From Magnaporthiopsis rhizophila (lineage: Eukaryota > Ascomycota > Sordariomycetes > Magnaporthales > Magnaporthaceae): 64,000 nt of DNA. The stretch is taken from positions 1 through 64,000 of the forward strand of contig PYSS01000032.1 in the NCBI GenBank assembly GCA_003049465.1. The letters run 5' to 3'. Below are positions 38,374-48,712 of this stretch, piece by piece. A model generated the notes under the pieces. The model did not search any database, was not told where the DNA came from, and was given only the letters and a program-made list of their open reading frames with translations. The position numbers and the translations under genes were made by a program. How positions within the stretch are numbered: position 1 is the stretch's first letter; every line of letters begins with the position of its first letter.

Positions 38374-39268
38374 CTAGATACCACCTCCGGTCATCTTGAT
38401 GACCTGGCCTGTTGAGTTGAATATGGTCAGTTACGAGTGTCCTACCGGTTGGCAGACAGAGTATACGCAGATGCAAACAGCAAGACGTACCGTTGATCCA
38501 TTCGCCCTCCTCGCTGACGAGCGAGAAGACGGCCCGGCCGATGTCGGCGGGGTAGCCTATCCTCTTGAGGGGGTTGACGCTGGCAAGGCCGGCGTCGATC
38601 TGCTCCTGGGGCATGCCCTTGTATCCGCCCGGGGCGTAGTGCCACGAGTTCTCGTCAAACATGTCGGTCTTGACACCGCCGGGGGCGATGCAGTTGACCG
38701 TGACGCCCTTGGCGCCGCAGTCGACGGCGAAGGCGCGGCAGAAGCCCTCGACGGCGGCCTTGGAGCCGGCGTACAGGGCGTGGTTGGGGATGTTGGCCAT
38801 GACGGCGGCGATAGACGAGGTCAGGATGATGCGGCCACCGCGGCGGCAGTGCTTCAGGCCCTGCTGGGCGACGAAGAACTGGCCCTTGGTGTTGAGGTTG
38901 AAGACCTTGTCGAAGAGCTCCTCGGTCACGTCGAGCTCTTCGCACCAGACCTCCATACCCGAGTTGGAGCACACGATGTCGATGCCGCCAAAGTGCTCGA
39001 CGGCCTTGTCGAACAGCTTGACGACCTCGGCGGGCTTGCTGATGTCGGCCTGGATGGCCACGCCCTTGGAGCCGAGCTCGGCCAGCTCGGCAACTACACC
39101 CTCGGCGGCCTTGCTGCTGCTGCCGTAGTTGACAACGACGTCAGCGCCACGGCGGCCGAGCTCGATGGCAATACCGCGTCCAATGCCACGGCCAGCACCC
39201 GTGACGAGGGCGATCTTGCCAGCCAATGGGCGGGCGGGGTCAAAGGAGGTGGTGGTAGCGGGAGACAT
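38374..39268 (-). CDS. 4HNR: 1,3,6,8-tetrahydroxynaphthalene reductase (short-chain dehydrogenase)
   Basis: Two exons on the minus strand, 39268-38491 and 38408-38374, joined over an 82-bp intron (GTACGT donor, CTGAC branch point, ACAG acceptor). The product is 270 aa. It is a classical NADPH-dependent SDR: TGAGRGIG dinucleotide motif at 23-30, NSG at 102-104, catalytic Ser152, Tyr166 and Lys170 in YAGSK. The spliced C-terminus reads GQVIKMTGGGI and ends in isoleucine. In Magnaporthe, 4HNR ends in Ile while the related trihydroxynaphthalene reductase (BUF1) ends in Met, so this is the 4HNR type, which prefers tetrahydroxynaphthalene and makes scytalone. Without splicing the frame runs on to 340 codons and loses this tail, so the intron matters. 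It lies between two regulators of the same cluster and is transcribed opposite to the synthase. The start codon context is CACAATG, as in the synthase. Confidence 0.95.
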
Positions 39269-39377
39269 TGTGATTGGTGGGATGTGGGATGTGGGGAAAA
39301 AAGAAGTTGTGGCACAAGGCTGTATGCGGCGGGTGAGTGCGGGGGGATGTTGGCCCGACAGATTTAATCCAAGTCTA

Positions 39378-39395
39378 GGCTACCTAGGTAGGTAT
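39378..39395. promoter_or_regulatory. ACCTAGGT palindrome upstream of the reductase
   Basis: A perfect ACCTAGGT palindrome (39382-39389), flanked by further TACC/GGTA units, lies about 115 bp upstream of the reductase start codon. The position fits a promoter element, but no binding protein is known to me and the role is inference. Confidence 0.3.
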
Positions 39396-39490
39396 CTTTT
39401 CCTGACGGGTGCGAAGCAGAAAAGGCAGAGTGCAGTGTGTGCTGAGGATGGTTCTCCGATCAACTTCTGAACGCTACCACACCACACAAG

Positions 39491-39506
39491 TATATGTATA
39501 TATATG
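39491..39506 (-). promoter_or_regulatory. TATA-rich element upstream of the reductase
   Basis: An alternating TA-rich stretch of 16 bp lies about 225 bp upstream of the reductase start codon at 39268. It is the only strong TATA-like sequence in this promoter and would give a leader of roughly 190 bp. Confidence 0.4.
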
Positions 39507-42500
39507 CTGGACCTGGCTTCAGGAGTCCGACACATAATCAACGGGGTTGGGGAAATTGCCCGGAGATGGGGGACAACTCCAGGACGCGGATCGGGACATC
39601 CGTCGTCGTCGTCCGGCGGCTGCCAAGTACAGCGGCACCCAATCTTGCACGGATGGGACAGCCCGCTTGGGCTGAGCTGCGACACTGCTAGCTAAGCGGC
39701 TCGCCACTTGCAGTTTGGAACGGGAGCCGAGAGTTGGGCCATGTCTTTGTGGTAACAGCGAGACAGCCGCCATCAGAGCGACGGATGGAAAGCCATCGCG
39801 CTTTCGCGCTGTGCTCGGAAGGCCGAGACGAGCACGGGCGGGCACTGGGCTGGCCCTCGGGACCGCAGAGTGCCTCAGGTTGCGGAGGGATAGTAGGGTA
39901 GGGGCCCGAATCGCGGAGAATGGAATGGGCTCGCGTTCGACAAAAAAAAAATCGGGGCGCCATTTTGCAGAGAGCCTTCCCTTCCCCCACGGACATCCGG
40001 AACGAAGGGCGGGCAGTGCTGGACCTGAGACTGTCCAGAGGATCGTTTGGCGCAGATGGTTCAATCGGCAATGGGATTGGAATTGGGGACGGAAAAAGAA
40101 AGAAGAAAAGAGCGTTCAGGGCGGCTCGGGGAAAAGACGAGGTAAGCGTGGGTTAACGCCGTCTCATTGCAGCCAAAGACGTCGAGATAAACTTGGTCCT
40201 GGCGGGGATCGCCCAGCCAGCGGGATAGAAAGGAAGCTCTGGGGCACGTGACTACGACAGGTGGGGTGGGGTGGGGCTCTCTCGATGGGTCCTTGAGTTG
40301 GTGGATCCTTCAGTCAAGGAACAACGACGTCATCGTGCCCCTCACTTTTGAGCGAGATGCGAAATTTGGCCCTGCAGTCAGCCCTTCTTCCATGTTCCAA
40401 GCGAGCAGACATACCTGGTACACCTGTCAGCTCGTTACCTCTTGCATACCTCCTTTCCAGGAGCCTGATCCCGTCCTTGACGTTCTGGTTGGTTCCGCTT
40501 TCATTCGGCTATTTTTGCGCGGCTCAGGGCACCACTCACGGAACGCCTCGAGTCCGAAGCCCCGACAAGAGACGCCGAACCTCGCAGTTCAAAGCCCGGC
40601 CAGGCCCCTCGTTGATGCTTGCTTACTCACGGGCCAGCCAACAGCGGCTGGGCGGCCGTCGATCCAAGCGCGCGACTGTGTGAGGGAGCGTCGTCGAGGT
40701 GGTATCACGGAGGAGCATCCATCCATCCCCCTTGACAGCTGCCTCTCGATATTGGCCTCACACCCTGCAGGAGATGCTCGCTGCACCCAGCACGAACACG
40801 GAAACCCGCACCATCTTCCATACCACGAAGTTGGCACCTGGCAGATTTAGCCGGATCGTCAGCTTGCTCAGAGAGCCAGCTCCCATCAACCGTGCCGCCC
40901 CGCATGCGTGCGGCCATCCATGCGTTCCATCCACCCATTCCGTCTGGGTTACCAGCTCATTCGCCCCCGCAGGTGTCGTGGTTGCTCGCTCCCGATATTT
41001 CGGAACGTGCTTCCGACTGCTAAGAACCATAACCAAGGGGCATATGCAGCATGGTCCGACTCTACTGTTCGGTACTGGCTGATCATATGACGCCCCGGTA
41101 CAACCCTCCTTTTTCCCTCTTCTTCTTGTTGCACCCTCCCCTCCCCTACCCCCTCGCATCCTCGTCCTGCCGGCCTGTGGCAATAATACGGCGTTGCATA
41201 ATACCCGGCGGACTGCCCCTCGACCTTGATTTGCGAGTCTCGTATCTGAACCCCAACGTCTCCAGGCTTCTCCTAAGTCTAGACCAGTCTTACAATATTG
41301 TGACTGACATTCTGGTGAGGGGAAGTGAGTCAGATGAAGCTCGAGTGTGCCTTGGTGGCAGGATAAGGAGTCGTTCGCGGGTACCGGAACGTTTGATCCG
41401 AAGTGCCGCGATACCCGTGGGCACTGACCAAATGGCTAACTCCGTTGATACGGCCGCACGCACTCCTCTAACCGAACCGAAGTCCTCTGCATGCTCCAGC
41501 CGAGCCACCCAACCCGTGTTCGGGCGGCAGGGGCTGGTGCGGGGTCGGTTGAAGCTATACCAACCAGTCCAAACTTTCCATGATCGTCGTCGGGCTTCAT
41601 CTCGAAGCGAGTCGTCGTTCCTGTCGCGTCTAAAGCCACATCCTATTTCCCGGACCATCACAAAGCTGCTGAGCTTCCCGTGTTCATAGAGGGATGCATT
41701 ATTCGGCATCCCCCGTGGACCACTCACCACCCGCCTTCTCGTGCCCTCGACTGACTTGAGAGTCAACCCTCTCCCCATGATTCGTGGTATGCACCTGAAT
41801 GCAACATGCAGACCTTCTGCGGCTGCGTTTGGTTGCTTCTGAACGAATCCCTTCAGCCACAATCACCATCTCGTTGTCTAGCGACGTCTCCTCTCGCTTA
41901 TGGCGACATTGTATTCGCCAGGAAACAGCCTCCCCCTCTCCTACCCGGCTCAGGACCCGAGCATTCATTGGCAAACTTGTGCACATTACGCTGTCGTGTA
42001 GCGACTCTGCCCAGCTTCCCCGCACCTCTTCCCCGGGCCCCCGAGCGGGAACCCGAGCAGGAACCCGCGTGGCCGTCTCATGAAGCTGGTCGGTTTCCAA
42101 GTCAGACAGTGCCAAGTTACTTGCTGACCCAGCCGGCTGGGCAGAGACAACGGGATGGCAAATCGAGCCTCCGACGTTACAATGAAGTGCCAGTTTATAT
42201 GCCTTCTGCTATGGAGAGGCCCCCGCCGCGCTCACTGATCCTTCGCTCTGGGTAGGGGGCGGTGTGACCGGGGCGCCTGGTTGACAGCGCGGGCTGTGAG
42301 ACACCAACTGACGCGGGGACGGGGTTGTGCTTCCTTCGGGCAGCCAGAACATGCTGGCTCGTCCAACCCAGCTCCCGACCTCAGGTCGCCGACGTCGAGC
42401 TTGACGAGGTATACAGACAGGCAGGATAAGGTCGTCCAGCGAATCAGCGCCCTTGATCCTCATCCCCACTTTCCTCCGACCTAGAGGGCTGCAATGCAAG

Positions 42501-45426
42501 CCACGAGGCAGCCTTTCAGGGCACTCACTATCGCGTCGGTCCGATATCAAGGGCTACCTTTTCCTTGGTACACAATATGGCTCGTGGAAAGGCCTATGAC
42601 CTACCAGACCTGGCCCCTACCTCCCTCGCGTCCAGAAGGATGGAGGCATCAGGGACGATCGTTTCCCGCTGCGTATTAAATCAAGCTGTCATTCGCCGGA
42701 CGCAGAGAAACACCGGATGCGGACAGCTGTTGTGTCAGTGACGACCGAGGGACGCGGGCTGAGAGACCAGGGGATTGGACGGATCGCGAGCAGGCCATGC
42801 AGGCAAGACGCTTGGGCAGGGTTACATTTGGCCTTGGAGATCCTCTGCTGCATCTCAGTTGTGAACCCTCGTATCGGCTGAGTGAGAGGCAGGAAAGGGG
42901 AGTTGCTGTGAGGTTCGCTCTTGATGGTGGCAGGAGCTAAACGAGTGCGACACTCCGGCCAAAAGTGAAGACCAAAAAGTCAGGCCGGCGGTGCCTTGGC
43001 TCCTCCCATCCCATCCCTCGTCCGTCTGCCCTGCAACCTCTACGCCCATACAGACCGCCGGGGGATCCATCGGGCACGCCCCTACATGGAGCCACCCGGG
43101 CACCCTCCGGTCCCGAAGGGCCCAACCTGCATGGCGAAATGCCACACTTGGCATACATGTCTAGTTCTTGGTCCAGGGACCCCTTTTTACCAAAACTGTG
43201 GGTCAGATGCAGGTTCCATGCATGCAGTTTTCTGTCCATGTACTCTGAGGTTCTCTCTTTTTTCTGTCTTTTATTCTGTACCTTTGCTGTCCTTTGGTAT
43301 TTTTCTGCATTTCCTATGTGACTGTGCTTTCAGCCGGGACAGCCGCAGCCTACATCCGATTGCTGGCCTCCGGCTCTGGCCAGGGCCAGCTGTTCAGCCC
43401 CTCGCGGGCGTATGTACTCACCCTCGCTAGCCGTGCAGCTCGACTTGGCTTGCATTCCTTATGGATCCAAAAAGGATACCTTGATGATAATCTTTTCTTG
43501 TGGAAGTAACGTCGGTCAGTGAGCGGGTGGTGGGGAAGGGATGAGGGGGAGGGTAGGTAGGGGTTCCCCGATTAAAAAAAAAAAAAAAAGGAAGAGCCAG
43601 GCAAACACGAACGGAAAAGGCAGGATTGATGATGTGGGCCGCTGTGATTTGCGACCCAAGGATTATGTCTTTTATCATGCCGTGTTTCTCACCAAATGCC
43701 GATCATCCGATGAACCACAGCAGTGAGGGAAAGATGATTTTCTGCCTGGGCAATTCCTTCCAGCACTCTCAGTGTCAGTCAGTAGAAGGAGTCATCCAAT
43801 GCTGCGACCGTTTTCCCCTTCGAGTGTCATCTTTCAACGGCCCTGCCAAGCCCCGATTCCTGACCATGATTACCTAGGCAGTTCCCGTTCCTACCTATAC
43901 CCACGTCTATATCTCCTTTTGATATACAATCTCTAGGCACCTATCTGTCACTGAATAGCATGGGTGCCTGTGCGTGAGCGTGTGTAATTCCCGAAAAAAA
44001 TTCTGAAACAAAACAAAAAAAACGTGTACACACGTTGACGTCGTCATCATCAGCACCCAAATACTCCTTCCGGCATATCTTCTCTCCAAACGGCTAGCTG
44101 TGCCGAAAGAAAACGTATCTACCTATGGTAGGGGTACCATGGCACGACATGACATGGACGGTAGAGCGAGCGAGCGAGCGGGCGGGCGCGAGGCTCCTTC
44201 GTTCGCGGGCTGGGGAGTGGCGCCATTCATCCGTCCGTTTTTTTGCTTCTGCTGACTGCATGCGCTCGCGTTTCGGTGTGAGAATGGCCCTTTCCCCGCG
44301 TATTTTTGTGTGTAGACCTAGCGCCGCCTCAGCCAAGGCACACACCTTGTCGCCCGCACCCTGCCACCACAGCCTGCCTACTGAACCAGACATGTGGATG
44401 TACTTTTGCAACCGTACCAGACATGTGGTTTTACGGTGAATGTCTCTCCGTCTTGACCGGGGGGGGGCTAGGGACAGCAGGCGATGATGACACGGCATGG
44501 TCGATTTGGAATCCAAACGTGGCGACCGATGCCGGACGGGTGGCATTTACGCCCAGGGTGTCCAAAAGGAGGAATCACGGCTTACACGTGTGTTTGGTTG
44601 GTCGTGGGCGGCGCAGAGTACACACGCTTTCGGGACAGAACCAGCCTATCAGAAGCGCTGCGAGGGGCAAAGACTAGCAAAAATGCCCTCGATGCACAAG
44701 AAGACTGAGCAGCTGAAGCCGTCGGATTGATTTGCTTGGTCCACGAACGAAGAAGCTTTTTTTGACAAGTGGTATAGGCGTAAATCGCACCAGCCCATGG
44801 CACGCAGCCTGCTATGTACATACAGAGATGCTTTTTTTTATTCTCACTGTGACATGACGCCGTTAAACCTTTCGTGAGACGGCGCCGACGTAAACAGGAT
44901 GTTGAGGAACCAACACGAACGAAACATTATGGGTAGGGCAAAATGGGTAGCAGTACTTTGATGACCCAATCACAAGCAAAATCTAGAAAAAAAAAAGGAA
45001 TTGCACGAAAAAAAGAAAAGCGTAGCAAAATAACATCATAGACATAGAGAAGAGACGTGACGAAGGTCAGTGAGCTCGAAGATATACCGCATCTTCGGGG
45101 AACAAAAAGAAAACCAGACATGAAAAAACACCCCCCCCACCGCCCTCATTAAAAGCGTCATCCGGATATTACCTTCACCAGCGCCATGTCCAGGCGAAAC
45201 ACCAAACGCCACATGACATCCAACCTTTTTTTTTCAATGAGAAAACCCCGTCCGGGTGTGTGCTCGTGGCGTACAAGTTAAAAGAAAAACGTAGTAAATA
45301 GCCCAAAGGAATGGTATCGAAACGAAGTTGAAAGAGCAGAAAAAAAGATGGGGGAGAAACGGCAACCAAAGGAGATAGATAGAGGTCGTAAAAGTAGAGA
45401 GACAGAATATTGAAAAAACGCTCGTT
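39507..45426. other. Gene-free spacer between the reductase and the PIG1/CMR1-type gene
   Basis: About 5.9 kb between the reductase promoter and the 3' end of the zinc-finger regulator. Open frames are short and mutually overlapping. GC-rich (GAGC)n-like sequence occurs near 44166-44190. The part from about 44.8 to 45.4 kb is A-rich on the plus strand and is probably the 3' UTR and flank of the minus-strand regulator. I see no coding region or RNA gene. Confidence 0.65.
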
Positions 45427-48400
45427 CTATGCCACGCCCGTGCTAAGGACATCGATGCTCCAGTTCTGCGCGAGCGTCAACAGCTTGCGCTTGATGCCGT
45501 CGCCGATGCGCGTGCTGACGGCGTCGTCGAGCGCCTTGACGGCATAGCCCAGCACGTCGGCAGGCTTGTCGAGGCCAAAGGTCTGGCCGTCGCCGCGCGT
45601 GAGGAGGGCGACGCCCTCGCCGTTCCACAGGTACGCGATCACGGTGGGGTCCTCGGGCGTGACCTGGTCGACGGCGACGGCGACGGCCGTGGGGCTGCCG
45701 GCCGTCGCTGCTGCCGACGACGACGATCCGCTGCCGGAGCCGCCACCAACGACCTGGTGGTCGTCACGCTTGAAGCTGGGGTCCATGCGCGAGACCGAGT
45801 CGGTCCAGAGGATGAGGACGGCGCGGTAGAGGGCGCCACTCCACCAGACCGGGCGACGGTCGTGCGGCATGGCGCGCAGCAGACGCAGGACCTGGCCGCA
45901 GTGGAAGATGGCCTCCTCGCGCTGGAAGATGCAGCGCTTGTGGCGGAGCGAGAGCTCCCAGTAGGAGCCGTCGAAGCCGTCGCGGCGGGCCAGGCGCTCG
46001 ACCTCGGGGAAGCTGGTGACGGCGTTGAGCGAGATGAGGTGGTAGAGCACCAGGTTGCAGCGCGTGATGGCGCAGGTCGGGTTCTCCTTTGCGTGCTCCA
46101 TCGAAAGCTCGTACCACTTCTGGAGCAGCGCCTGCACCTCCTCGAGCCGCGTCAGGGTCGAGGCCTTGGTGACGGTGCGAGACGTGGTGCGCCTCGTGGC
46201 CAGGATGATGTCGGAGAAGCACGACAGCATCTGCCGGAGGTGGCAGAGCAGCGCCTGCAGCGGGTGGAGCAGCAGCCTCAGCTGCTGCGGCGAGAGGTTG
46301 CACTTGCCGGCGCCGCCGGCCGCCGTCAGGTTGTCGTGCAAAAAGTTTTGGAACAGGTCCGACAGCGACGGCGTCAGCGAGGGGGTGGTCAGGAGCTGCG
46401 GGCTCACGTTGGCCGTGCAGCCGTAAATCGACTGGACGGCAGCGAGCCAGGCGTCGGCGTTGGGCGCCTGCCACAGCACGTCGGGCCCGGGCAGTGGGCA
46501 CAGCAGCTCGGTGATGGAGAGCATGGGGGCCGTGTCATGGAAGAGGCTGAGCTCCTGGTCCATCATGACCCAGTTGTATACGAGCCTGTGGTTGGTCGGG
46601 GCGGGGATCCGTGTGGTTAGCGCGATGCAGCTTATTTTACACCCAAACCTGGGGCGGCGGGGGCTGACTGCAGCCCTCGGAGCGGCGCCACCACCGAGCG
46701 CAAGAGTCCGAACAGCCGCATTTAGAAAGGACGACCAAACATACCTGTTCTGTGCCTCGCGGTGGCACCAAGAGCGCCACTGCAGCTCGGCGCTGGTCGA
46801 GTTGGTAAAGGCCGGGATCATGGACGGCTGGGGCTCGAGCATGCCCGCGTGCTTGAGCATGGACAGGTACATGCCCCGCTGGCCCATCGAGATGTCCATG
46901 AGCCACTTGTCGCCGCTCCAGGCGCCGAGCAGCGTGAACAGGAGCGCGCACCTCAGCGCCGTCGGGTCCGCCGACAGCTCCACGTTCTTCTCGATGATGT
47001 CGAAGAGCGAGATGCGGCACGTCTCGGTGAGGCCGGCCGACAGGTACCGCGCCTCGGCCATGGGCACGGCCGCCGCGCCCTGCGCGATCATGAGCAGCAC
47101 CAGCAGCGTCGACGCCTGGTTGTTGCGCAGCATCTCGTTGGGGTCCACGGACCCGCCCGCCGCCAGCGTGTAGTAGGGCGAGAGCGTGCGGACGTAGCTG
47201 CGCAGAAAGTACTCGATGATCTTGGACGGCGGGAGCACGATGAAGTTGAAGTGTCCCGTGTTGGCGTAGCTGTGCTTGGGCCCGCGGTGGATCTCGAGCG
47301 CCTTGTGCAGGAAGCCCTGCGTGATGGCGAGCATCTTGTCCCGAGTCCTCGAGCTGAGCGGGACCACCGACGCCAGGTCGGCCGCGTCCCAGTCGGCCTC
47401 GTCCAGATACTTCTCCAGGGAGCACCAGGTGCCCTCCTGCTTCGACTTTTGCTCTAGGCACTCGAGGTGCACGATGGCCGTCCTCGGGCACGCGCCCGAG
47501 TAGAGCGGAGGGTTGCAGCGCGCCAGGGGCCACGCCGCCTCTGCCGCCACGACGACCTCAAATTCGGGTATGGAGTTGCCCGAAGGAGACGACGTGTTGA
47601 GGCTCATGTCGATGGGCTTGATTGGGCTCTCAAAGTCTGCCGTGGAGAGTATGCTGGTGCCGCGGGTGTGGATGGAGCCTCTTGACGAAGACGTCGCCAT
47701 GGGCTCCGAGCCGGAAGAGATGTCGCTGTTCAGGTCCGCAAAAGGCTGCATGGGCATTTCCGGCCGTCCCAGAGCGAGCTGGCTGGGGTACATGTCCAGC
47801 TCGATGGGGTAGTCGGGCCAGGCCAGCAGGTCGTTGTATGTGGCATCAGGCGTGACAAAGTCCGCCCCGAGTTGCATGAAATCATCGAGGCCGTCCACTC
47901 TGGTGTGCGGCGACGGGATGGCTCCCGGGCTGTGCAACGAGTTTGTTGGCGACTTGTGCTGCTGAGGGCTGCCGTGGACGCGAGGGTCCATGGTCCCAGG
48001 CGGCTGCTCCACGCCGATGCCACCCTCTGGCGACTTCCCAGCCGGGGCCTCCGGCTTGGCCATGGTTGGGTCTATCTCCATGAAGGCGGGGTTGACGGCC
48101 TGGAGAGGCGCTTGTGGGTGCGGAGACTGAGCCGCGACCTGGCCGGCGAAGGCGGCGTGTGCCTGAGCGGCGCGCAGGACCGCCTTTGAGGAGCGCCGAG
48201 CAAACCTCGCGGCGCACTGGAGGTTCTTTTCCGCACATCTCGAGCAGGGGACCCTCTTGTCGCACCCCGTCTTGGCGTTGGCGCAGTTCTGGCAGGCGAT
48301 GGGTGTTCGTCCCGCCACGGTGGGCACGCCTCCGGGGAGCGGCTCCATGAGGTCTCTTGCTTCGTGGTAGGTGGTGTGGTGTCTTTGAAGGAGATCTCTG

Positions 48401-48712
48401 TGGGCGCGTCGAGGTCAGATCTGTCCAACATGATCACTTGCCGTGAAATATTCCAAGACTCTCTCAGAGCACCCTCAGAAGCTTCCTTACCTCCTAGCAA
48501 AAGCAAGTCCGCAGGCGCCACAACGATGGGGCTTCACGTTGGTATCTAGACGCGCGTGTACATCGAGTCAGCGACTGCGGAGCCGGCCACAGAGAGCCTC
48601 AGCCAAGCCAGGAACCCGGGTGCTTCCATGGGAACTCACGTCTGGGGATATGCCTTTCGAGGTGCTCCTTTCGGGTGAAGCTCTTCCCGCAGTAGGTGCA
48701 GAAGACAACCAT
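45427..48712 (-). CDS. PIG1: PIG1/CMR1-type melanin transcription factor (two C2H2 fingers plus Zn2Cys6)
   Basis: Four exons on the minus strand: 48712-48640, 48545-48491, 48397-46745 and 46585-45427, giving 979 aa. Exons 1-3 together build two C2H2 fingers: Cys5, Cys8, His21, His25 and Cys33, Cys36, His49, His54; introns split both fingers. A Zn2Cys6 cluster follows (Cys 78, 81, 88, 94, 97, 104; C-x2-C-x6-C-x5-C-x2-C-x6-C), then a long disordered part and a fungal transcription factor domain from about residue 420. A Gly/Ser/Ala-rich insert lies near 865-900. This combination is the signature of the Cmr1/Pig1 family, nuclear activators of melanin genes. Intron 3 (159 bp) keeps the frame open, so an unspliced reading looks like one long ORF starting at 48348 that misses both fingers. 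An in-frame ATG at 48733 would add seven residues, but its context is weaker. Confidence 0.95.

Noticed and set aside
38396..39367. 323-codon plus-strand frame opposite the reductase
   Set aside because: Antisense shadow; the minus strand encodes a complete short-chain dehydrogenase with catalytic residues and a clean intron.
45757..47533. Long frames on both strands within the PIG1/CMR1-type gene (287, 231 and 298 codons)
   Set aside because: Out-of-frame or antisense shadows of exons 3 and 4; Arg/Gly/Ala-rich and without motifs.
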